Of a stretch of DNA of 64,000 bases, positions 56,679-64,000 are shown in pieces; within the stretch, counting starts at the first letter, position 1, and each line of letters opens with the position of its first letter. The DNA lies in the NCBI GenBank assembly GCA_021813505.1, contig JAKAKI010000008.1:1-64000 (forward strand), read 5' to 3'. A program made the translations under genes and the position numbers. The notes beneath the pieces are model-generated. The model did not search any database. It was not told the DNA's origin and saw only the letters and a program-made list of their open reading frames with translations. This stretch comes from a bacterium (lineage in GTDB: Bacteria; Zixibacteria; MSB-5A5; WJJR01).

Positions 56679-59435
56679 ATGTACCGACGTGCGACAGTTC
56701 TCGTGGCTTCGCTTCTTTTGCTCCTTTTTTCACAAACAGGCGTGGCCAGTGTGGGTCCCGACTTCCTGTTGCGGGTTGACCTGAATGATCGGCCGGTGTT
56801 TGACCGTGCCGAGAAACTGGGCCTCGAGCCGGTGTTCCGGTGGGGAAACGAGTTTTACGTGGTTGTGGATGGCCTGATGCTGGACAAGCTCAATCAGGCC
56901 CGTATCGCCTGCCAGGTTGTTGAGTCGAACCCCTTTGCCGAGGGATTCTACTTCGTAGACTCCCAGACTCCGTTTACCGAGCCCGGAGGGCTGGCCAAGC
57001 TCGGTGCGCAGCCGATTGACCTGTTTACCGGCGGGGCGCTTTGGAAATCGGAACATCCGCTTCTCTGGCGCGCCCGCATGGCCGGTGAAGCCCCGGTCGC
57101 GATCACGGGGGAGAGGATCCCCTTGATTTACACGCCGCCGATGACGGCAGCCGGTTTGATCGGTACCGATCCGTGGATCGACTCAGTGGCGGCGCGCGTC
57201 AACCAAGACTCGGTCGTTGCCTACGACCGGCGGCTGATGAACTTCCGGACACGATACACCTATACAGATTCGTGTCTGGCGGCTGTTGAATACCTGCGGC
57301 AAAAGTTACTCTCGTTCGGTTACACTGACGTCAAAACCGACACGTTCGGCATCGGCTACGGCTGGAATGCCCACAATGTCATCTGCAAAAAGCTCGGAAC
57401 CATTGAGCCGAACAAGTTCATCATTCTGGGCGCGCACTACGATTCGTACAACACGCAGTCCGACCCGATGGTGTATGCACCAGGCGCCGATGACAACGCC
57501 TCCGGCACAGCCGCCGTGATGGAGATCGCCCGGGTGCTGGCGGATATCCCGACCCGAAAGACGATCATCTTTGTTCCCTTCGGCGCCGAGGAGATCGGAT
57601 TGGTCGGCAGCAACTACTACTCCGGTGTGGCGCTGGCGAATGGCTGGGACATCGAACTCATGCTCAACTTCGATATGATCGGATGGAATCCCGATGAGAC
57701 CCCGAATGTCTGGGTGAAGACAGACCCGGCGTCGTATGCCTACGCCGAACTCGCATCTCAGCTCGGCTCGTCGCGCACGACTCTTCTCCCGTACATCAAC
57801 ACCAGCGCGGGCGGAGGGTCGGATCACTACTACTTCGGCCAGCGAGGATACCACTTCATCTACGCCGAAGAAGGCAACTTTGACACGCCCGGCTGGCACA
57901 CCAACGCCGACACGTTGTCCCGATTGAACTATCCATACTGGACCGACATCGTGCGCATGATGGGCATGACGGCGTACTACGTGTCCAAGGCTCCCGCGGG
58001 TGTCGCTTCGGTGCAATTGTGGGACATGGGCGATGGCCAGTCTCTCGAGGTGCAGTGGCAGAAAGTGCTGGGCGGCGACATTGTCAAGTACCGTGTGTAC
58101 TACGGCACCATCCCGGGAAATTACCCCTCGTACGTTGAAGTCGCCGCCAGCGACCCCAGTACGCAATTGCTGACTGGGTTAACCGAAGGGCAGATGTATT
58201 ACGCGACCGTCACCGCGCTCGATTCCTCCGGTGCGGAGTCGATCGCGCGGACGGAGGCAAGCCTCGCGCCATACCTCGCGCCCCGCGCCCCGGGAAACAT
58301 CCTGGCGAATGTCGAGTTCCAACGGATCGATCTGAGTTGGGATCCCACAGTTGAATTGGACTTCGATCACTACACCCTTTACCGCGGCACCGATTCGACA
58401 ACGCTGTCCGTCTACATTCCGTCATTGGCAGTAAGCTCATACAGCGATGTGGCCGTGGCCGGCAACACCCGCTATTACTACCGGGCGCTGGCCTACGATC
58501 ATAACGGAAACGCGAGCGCCTATTCGAATCTCGTGAGCGGCATTCCGGCGACATTCGATCAGGGAACATTACTGGCCGACCTGACCGGATCGACGTCGAA
58601 CGATCCACCGGAGTCTAGCCAATGGATGGTGTACAACACGATCTTCGCGGGTTACCCGCACGGGTACTACCGCTACGACGACTACAACCAGCCGGTCGAC
58701 AAATCGGAAGTTGGACAGTATGGGACCCTGTACTGGCTTGACGACGACTATGCGTGGGAGAAATGGCCGGCCGACCATTGGGCCAAGCTGAACTGGTTCC
58801 TGTCATACGGGAATAATCTGGTCATCACCGGGTGGGCCACACCCAACGAGGTCAATTCCGCGGGCCTCCTCTACGATCTGTGTCACATATCATCAATCGC
58901 CAGAGTCAGTTCCATGGATTGCATCGGCGGTTGGGGGGCGGCGGGATTCCCGGATGTCGTCATCGATTCGGTCAAGTCGTATCCACCCTGGTCCGGAAAG
59001 CTCAACAACATCTATACGATGGTTCCCGCGGACGCGTCGGCCGAGGTGATTCTCAATTACCGTTCCTCATCTGGCGCGAATCCGGCCGTGCCGGTGGCCG
59101 TCCGGCGGGACTCCGGTACGAACAAATTCGCGCTCATTGGCCTGCCGCTGTATTTCATCCGCAATCAGGACGCCATCGCCCTGATAACCAAGCTCAATGA
59201 CTGGTTCGGAATCGCGCATGGCGGTTCCTATGGTGACCTCAATGGTGATAATGCCGTCGACATATCGGATATCATTCTGCTGATCAGCGCAGCCTTCCAG
59301 GGAGAAACGCCTCCGGGCGGTATGGCCTCCGCCGATCTTAACGGCGATTGCAAGGTCGATGTCATGGACGTGATCTACCTGATCGACCATGTCTTTAGCG
59401 GCGGCGCGGCGCCAGGGCCGGGGTGTGCAAGTTGA
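56679..59435 (+). CDS. Secreted M28-family peptidase with Fn3-like region and dockerin-like C-terminus
   Basis: 'FIILGAHYDSYN...YAPGADDNASGTAAVMEIARVL', 'IIFVPFGAEEIGLVGSNYY'; C-term 'GDLNGDNAVDISDIILLISAAFQGE...DLNGDCKVDVMDVIYLIDHVFSGG'. Confidence 0.93.
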   Translation: MYRRATVLVASLLLLLFSQTGVASVGPDFLLRVDLNDRPVFDRAEKLGLEPVFRWGNEFYVVVDGLMLDKLNQARIACQVVESNPFAEGFYFVDSQTPFTEPGGLAKLGAQPIDLFTGGALWKSEHPLLWRARMAGEAPVAITGERIPLIYTPPMTAAGLIGTDPWIDSVAARVNQDSVVAYDRRLMNFRTRYTYTDSCLAAVEYLRQKLLSFGYTDVKTDTFGIGYGWNAHNVICKKLGTIEPNKFIILGAHYDSYNTQSDPMVYAPGADDNASGTAAVMEIARVLADIPTRKTIIFVPFGAEEIGLVGSNYYSGVALANGWDIELMLNFDMIGWNPDETPNVWVKTDPASYAYAELASQLGSSRTTLLPYINTSAGGGSDHYYFGQRGYHFIYAEEGNFDTPGWHTNADTLSRLNYPYWTDIVRMMGMTAYYVSKAPAGVASVQLWDMGDGQSLEVQWQKVLGGDIVKYRVYYGTIPGNYPSYVEVAASDPSTQLLTGLTEGQMYYATVTALDSSGAESIARTEASLAPYLAPRAPGNILANVEFQRIDLSWDPTVELDFDHYTLYRGTDSTTLSVYIPSLAVSSYSDVAVAGNTRYYYRALAYDHNGNASAYSNLVSGIPATFDQGTLLADLTGSTSNDPPESSQWMVYNTIFAGYPHGYYRYDDYNQPVDKSEVGQYGTLYWLDDDYAWEKWPADHWAKLNWFLSYGNNLVITGWATPNEVNSAGLLYDLCHISSIARVSSMDCIGGWGAAGFPDVVIDSVKSYPPWSGKLNNIYTMVPADASAEVILNYRSSSGANPAVPVAVRRDSGTNKFALIGLPLYFIRNQDAIALITKLNDWFGIAHGGSYGDLNGDNAVDISDIILLISAAFQGETPPGGMASADLNGDCKVDVMDVIYLIDHVFSGGAAPGPGCAS

Positions 59436-59458
59436 GTTTGAGTCAATCGGCTGATCGC

Positions 59459-59734
59459 TTAGCGTAGTAACCACATCGCCAACTTGCGGGCGGCGAGCAC
59501 GGCCAACACGATGACCGCGATGTGCCAGCCACCGAAGTGATGCGTTCTGGCCGCATCCCCCAAATCCCGCCCGGCCGACACGAGCTTGCCGGGCGCGGCG
59601 CTGATCCCGCTGTCGTCTAATGCAGTCGCCACTGCTCCCAAGACCGGGAGGGAAGTTCCGATCTGAGGGTAGTAGAAGGCCACGACACCCCACACGGCCA
59701 CGATCATGATGGTGAAGATTATCAGGATCTTCAT
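59459..59734 (-). CDS. Small membrane protein, hypothetical
   Basis: 91 aa with N- and C-terminal hydrophobic helices. Confidence 0.5.
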   Translation of the reverse strand: MKILIIFTIMIVAVWGVVAFYYPQIGTSLPVLGAVATALDDSGISAAPGKLVSAGRDLGDAARTHHFGGWHIAVIVLAVLAARKLAMWLLR

Positions 59735-60057
59735 CGTGCCCTCATCGCGTCATTGACTCGCCAGATATTGCCTCTTACGCCGAATTAGTCCGTAGGATCA
59801 TCACGAGTTTCTCACAAAGCTCTCCCTTCGAAGAAGCACTTCATGTGCCGATGAAACTCCCCCGCACGTCAACCTGGGCGAGCTCAATCGATCTCTCGAT
59901 GGGGTTGTGCAGTGCGGACGTCTGTTAAAGTGTTACTTGAGGAGAGCGGGTGGATAGCGCGTGCTCGTTCTTGCAGATTCCTGCAAGGAGTTGCGCTCAC
60001 CCTGTAGGGACCGGTGTTAGTCCAATGACGGCGAATCTCGACACGCCGCGCGCCTGC

Positions 60058-62718
60058 TTAGCTCACGGCCCACCAGTAGCTGAACTTGAGGGCGAGGAAG
60101 TTGGCGCCTTTGCTCTGCCAGGCATCCCATAGTGACCCAGGCCGCACTGAACGTCCCGGGTACTTGTCACCCGTTCGGTTCTGCTGCCACACAAGGTATA
60201 CGGTGCTGCCGGGATGGAATTCCCAGCGCAGCACGACATTGCTGCGGTAGGAAAGATAGCCGTAGTCCTGATTCGGAATCGACAGCGTGTACGCGCCATC
60301 GGTGACCTCGTACGAGCCATCCTCCTTCTTCGTGATCGTCGTGCCGTCAGCGCCGTAATTGCGCAGGCCCATGTCCCGTGGCGCGCGCATCTCGCCAAAG
60401 TTGTAATAGCGACCGCTCGAGGCGAACGGCTCGACATACGCTTCCAGGCTCATATTCGGCGTGAAGAAGTAATTCACCCGGAATTGGGCTGACAGAGTGC
60501 TGTAGCCAAGGCCGGAGAAGATGTAGCGGGTGCCATAGGTAATCGCGGGATGCCCGGTTGTATCCGTGCCGACATACTGGCGCGTGGTTGCTCCCCGCAC
60601 GTAATGCGGGGCGACCGAGAATCCCCAGCGCGTTCCCGGACGAGCGCGGCAGTTCGGGTCGAAGCCGTACTCCCAGCCACCCAATTCACTGCGCGCAACC
60701 CAGGCATTCAGGCCGTACTGGAGTGGCGCCGAGTAGTTGTTTCCGACATAGGCCCAGGCATTCCATGACATCGGTATTCCCATGGATGGCCCGCCCCGCG
60801 TCACGTTGTCGCTTTGCGCACGGAATGATGTTTCCTCTCCGAATCGCAGTGACCAGTAGTTCTTCAGTGTCATTTCGCCCGAAAAGTTGAAGGCGTTGTA
60901 CTGTTTGACGCCGCCGTAATTCCAGGTGTTGTCTCCTTCAAGGCGGAAGCTGTACGAACGGAAGACCGGCCCCGGCTCGTTATCACGGTAAGCGATCGCT
61001 ACGATCTGGCTGATCCGGTCGGCGTTCTGTTTGTATCCGGCGTCGTTGATCTCGAAGCCCGGCGAGTCGAAACTAAGTTTCGCGCCCCACAGCCAATGGA
61101 CGGCGTTGCGCTTGTTGATCGTCACCGACGTTGCGTATCCGGAGAGAGACGTGCGATTCGAGTCCAGGTGCACGTAGCTGATATCGGGACGCTGGAAATA
61201 GCGGGCGCTCGATTTCTGGGTCGCCAGAATCGCGCCGCGCTCGCCGCTGACATGGCTGAATCCGGCGTAACCATCCAACTCATATTCGCCGCCGTTGATT
61301 CGCCATCGCCAGTCGGTCCCACCCGTGATCGCATTCTTGCGCAGGGAGCCCGACAGCGCATCGTGCGCGTTCAAATCGCGGGTGACGCCGGTCAGCACCA
61401 GTCCAACTGTCGATTTGCTCTTGCCGAATTCCTGCAGTACCCGGGCGACCGCGTAGCCGGCGCGCGGTTCGACGAGGGTCCGAGAGACGGGCTGCGACGC
61501 CGAATCACACGAGCGCGCAATCTCGCGGTCGGTGACCGCGGTCAAGAACCCGATCGACGTGCCGGAGGGGAGTCGGCCGGAGACTTTGCCGGCGCCAAGG
61601 ATCGTCGTCGTGCCGGGGAAATCGACAAAGTTGTCATCGGGACGCGGACCATGCGGGGCGCCGCCCACGCGTCGCGAGTAGAAATAGGTTGGTCCCTGCG
61701 TCTGCAGAAGCTTGTTCCCCTCGGTGAAGAAGGGCCGGCGCTCGGTGTATTGGGTTTCATAGGCGCTCAAATTCACCACAGCGGGATCGGCTTCGACCTG
61801 GCCGAAGTCGGGATTGATCGTGGCATCCAGGGTGAGGTTGGGTCCCAGCCCCATCTTCAAATCACCGCCCACGTTCGATTTGAGTTCGTGACCGTTGTTG
61901 AACGGATTCCCCTCCTGGGGTTCGTCGTCGAACTGGCCGTTACCAGTGATATAGGGGAGAAGCTCCAGACGCCGCGACGGTTTGACGTTCTCGATGCCGA
62001 CCAATTCGCCGAACCGCGAGGCCCAGCCCGACTCGTTGCGTGGAGTGTAGATCCAGAAATTATCTTCGTTGCGCGCTGGGATCCAGCGGTTCCAATTGAT
62101 GCCCCATGTCTGCTGTGCTGCCGCATTGAAACGAAGTTGCGAAAACGGAATTCGCATCTCGGCACACCAGCCCAGCGAGTCGACGCTCGCCGCCGCTTCC
62201 CAGACCGGATCGAAAGAGAAGTCGGTTTCGTGCTCGACGTCGACCGGATGGTAACGGTCGAACCGCCCGCCAGCGGCGGTCACTCCGAAGTCGTACGACG
62301 TACGATGGTCGTGGTATGTGTCCAATGACAGGATCATTTGCTCGGCATTCCCCTGATTGTCTCGCCGATCCAGGTCGGTGCGGATCAGATCGGGCCGCTG
62401 GGAATACATCCGGGCGCCGATATAGAGCGCGTCGTCATCATAGACTACGGCGACTCGGCTGCTCTCGGCGGGCACGGTCCCCTGATTCGGTTCCTTTTGC
62501 AGGAAGTCGGAGACGAATTCGGCATACTGCCAAGCTGCGTCATCGAGACGGCCGTCCACGCTGGGTGAGGGGCTCTTCACATGGATCGCGCGCATCTGCT
62601 TGTGGATGCCCGATGCCAGAGGTTGCGGTACTGCGGAGCGGCTGAACCCGAATACGATTGCGAAAGTCAAAATCAAGAGGGGGAGGGACCGTTTGATCAT
62701 CATCGCTATCTGCTGCAC
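60058..62718 (-). CDS. DUF5916-like protein with N-terminal CBM9-like domain
   Basis: 'SPSVDGRLDDAAWQYAEFVSDFLQKEPNQGTVPAESSRVAVVYDDDALYIGARMY', 'EMRIPFSQLRF', 'NPDFGQVEADPAVVNLSAYETQYTERRPFFTEG'; signal peptide. Confidence 0.9.
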   Translation of the reverse strand: MQQIAMMIKRSLPLLILTFAIVFGFSRSAVPQPLASGIHKQMRAIHVKSPSPSVDGRLDDAAWQYAEFVSDFLQKEPNQGTVPAESSRVAVVYDDDALYIGARMYSQRPDLIRTDLDRRDNQGNAEQMILSLDTYHDHRTSYDFGVTAAGGRFDRYHPVDVEHETDFSFDPVWEAAASVDSLGWCAEMRIPFSQLRFNAAAQQTWGINWNRWIPARNEDNFWIYTPRNESGWASRFGELVGIENVKPSRRLELLPYITGNGQFDDEPQEGNPFNNGHELKSNVGGDLKMGLGPNLTLDATINPDFGQVEADPAVVNLSAYETQYTERRPFFTEGNKLLQTQGPTYFYSRRVGGAPHGPRPDDNFVDFPGTTTILGAGKVSGRLPSGTSIGFLTAVTDREIARSCDSASQPVSRTLVEPRAGYAVARVLQEFGKSKSTVGLVLTGVTRDLNAHDALSGSLRKNAITGGTDWRWRINGGEYELDGYAGFSHVSGERGAILATQKSSARYFQRPDISYVHLDSNRTSLSGYATSVTINKRNAVHWLWGAKLSFDSPGFEINDAGYKQNADRISQIVAIAYRDNEPGPVFRSYSFRLEGDNTWNYGGVKQYNAFNFSGEMTLKNYWSLRFGEETSFRAQSDNVTRGGPSMGIPMSWNAWAYVGNNYSAPLQYGLNAWVARSELGGWEYGFDPNCRARPGTRWGFSVAPHYVRGATTRQYVGTDTTGHPAITYGTRYIFSGLGYSTLSAQFRVNYFFTPNMSLEAYVEPFASSGRYYNFGEMRAPRDMGLRNYGADGTTITKKEDGSYEVTDGAYTLSIPNQDYGYLSYRSNVVLRWEFHPGSTVYLVWQQNRTGDKYPGRSVRPGSLWDAWQSKGANFLALKFSYWWAVS

Positions 62719-62933
62719 AAGACGCTCCTTCGAATCACAAGTGCAATCTCATGGGGGTGCGTGGTTCATTCAAGCGGTAATCCATCGTATGATGCGCAAT
62801 TTGCCACGGCACGCCAGCTGCGCCATGTGCCTTGGCGACAACCTTGTACAACGAGGCCTGGGGTGGGAAAGTTGCGTCGCCGGCCGCGAGCGTGCGAGCG
62901 GCTCGTGCGCGAGGGCACCCTGCCGTGAAGGAC

Positions 62934-63088
62934 CCCACCATCCGTCCAGCCCGCTTCACGGGCTGGACTCCTGGTGGGCCACCACGAGCAAAAGTTAGCA
63001 GCGTGGCTGGCCCACCAAGAACAAGAGAGAGCAGCGTAGGTGGCCCACCAGGAGCGGAGTCGCCGAAGGCGACGGAGCGGATGGTGGG
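62934..63088. repeat. Nested composite palindrome
   Basis: Outer CCCACCATCCG/CGGATGGTGGG; middle CTCCTGGTGGGCCA/TGGCCCACCAGGAG; inner GTCCAGCCCG-cttca-CGGGCTGGAC and GTCGCC-gaa-GGCGAC. Confidence 0.9.
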
Positions 63089-63135
63089 ATTCTTCGCGGC
63101 AGCGCCCCTCATTCCCCGTTGCGCATCCTCAAAGT

Positions 63136-63247
63136 GTGGCGCGGGCGCCCTCGCCCGCGTTCACCGCGAAGCGGTGAACCCTGTCGGCAGCGTGCCTCCC
63201 AGAAGATGCGCGCTCCGCGCGCACGCGGCCGAGGGCGCCCGCGCCAC
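63136..63247. repeat. Second copy of the GTGGCGCGGGCGCCCTCG element
   Basis: Perfect 18-bp terminal inverted repeat GTGGCGCGGGCGCCCTCG / CGAGGGCGCCCGCGCCAC; internal GTTCACCGC-gaa-GCGGTGAAC. Confidence 0.9.
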
Positions 63248-63316
63248 ACCGCTCCCTGCGCGTGATCGCCGAGCCGGTTCGGATCTGTATCCCTCGATTT
63301 CAAGAGGAGGCGGCTG

Positions 63317-63407
63317 AGGGAGGGCGAGGCTCCCGCCGAGCCTTGTCTCCGCGCGCGAGACTATCGTCCGCGCGCGGAGACAAGGCTCGGCGGGAGCCTC
63401 GCCCTCC
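63317..63407. repeat. Perfect 40-bp-arm inverted repeat (11-nt loop)
   Basis: GGGAGGGCGAGGCTCCCGCCGAGCCTTGTCTCCGCGCGCG-agactatcgtc-CGCGCGCGGAGACAAGGCTCGGCGGGAGCCTCGCCCTCCC. Confidence 0.97.
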
Positions 63408-63462
63408 CCCTCGCATCTCCGTCAGGTGGATGAATCTGCATCCCGTCGACGACTGGCCACGA

Positions 63463-63484
63463 CTCCAGCCCCGTAGGGGCGACA
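63463..63484. repeat. CTCCAGCCCCGTAGGGGCGACA 22-mer, copy 1
   Basis: Identical to 63664-63685. Confidence 0.85.
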
Positions 63485-63509
63485 TAACGTAGCCCAGGGC
63501 GAAGGGTGT

Positions 63510-63628
63510 GTTGGAAAACCCCAGCATTTGGAAACGAGAGCGCGGACAAGAGTGTCCGCGCCACTGAGAGACAAGAACTTCCATGGCCAAGAGTGGGGCA
63601 GACACTCTTGTCTGCCCGGTTTTTCAAC
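63510..63628. repeat. 119-nt dispersed inverted-repeat element (copy B)
   Basis: About 109/119 identical to 3535-3653, same orientation and length. Confidence 0.92.
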
Positions 63629-63663
63629 AATCCCCGAAGCCCTGGGTTCGATCCACCCAAACT

Positions 63664-63685
63664 CTCCAGCCCCGTAGGGGCGACA
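63664..63685. repeat. CTCCAGCCCCGTAGGGGCGACA 22-mer, copy 2
   Basis: Identical to 63463-63484. Confidence 0.85.
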
Positions 63686-63793
63686 GAAACTATCTGTTCC
63701 AGTCGGAAAATGATTGAACGTTGCGGCCGATCCTTGCTACATTCCCGTACCGCCATGGGCTAGGGCTAGTGAGTGGCGGTAAAGGAGATACAT

Positions 63794-64000
63794 AATGCTC
63801 GCGAAGGTGGTTTCCGCCGCGGTGTTGGGTATTGATGCCTACCTGGTTGAGGTCGAGGCTGACATCTCGCAGGTGTTGCCCGCGTTTGTGACCGTAGGGC
63901 TTCCCGACGGTGCGGTACGAGAGGCACGTGAACGGGTCCAAGCGGCGATCAAGAATTCGGACTTTCTGTTCCCAAACAAGAAAATCACGGTCAATCTCGC
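63794..64000 (+). CDS. YifB/ComM-family Mg-chelatase-like ATPase, 5' end (truncated by window)
   Basis: My translation: [80 protein letters not shown] upstream. Confidence 0.9.

Noticed and set aside
61096-62328. 410-aa plus-strand ORF
   Set aside because: Antisense shadow of the DUF5916-like gene; no RBS or recognisable domain.
62832-63317. 161-aa ORF and its minus-strand counterpart 62735-63112
   Set aside because: Read straight through nested palindromes on both strands; no start context; repeat-derived.

Overview
The window is about 64 kb of GC-rich bacterial chromosome with roughly 45 supportable CDS and one tRNA-Arg(CCT). I found no rRNA, CRISPR array, prophage or recognisable transposase. 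Recognisable housekeeping genes include moaC, aroC, rpsU-yqeY, cvpA, mutS2, dnaG, acyP, apt, tag, a HerA/DUF853-like ATPase and the 5' end of a yifB/comM-like gene. There is also a methionine module: two single-domain MetE-like proteins followed by a homocysteine methyltransferase-MTHFR fusion. The accessory content is mainly secreted: peptidases of the M1, M14 and M28 families, PKD/beta-helix, cadherin-like and FG-GAP proteins, several dockerin-like C-termini, two FlgD-like 'YPNPFNP...' C-terminal sorting-type domains, and cohesin-like proteins including a lipoprotein directly upstream of a dockerin-bearing giant protein. This mix suggests an FCB-type lineage such as candidate Zixibacteria (inference only). 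The strongest leads are: (i) a dispersed cohesin/dockerin-type surface system with an adjacent cohesin lipoprotein/giant dockerin protein pair; (ii) a four-helix-bundle gene bounded by a 40-bp inverted repeat (36/40 identical), a possible mobile unit; (iii) several families of dispersed intergenic palindromes, including a 119-nt element present twice at about 92% identity and a perfect 40-bp-arm hairpin, concentrated at both ends of the window; (iv) a split, zinc-ligand-asymmetric MetE pair. All calls come from reading the sequence and the supplied ORF translations; no database search was possible.
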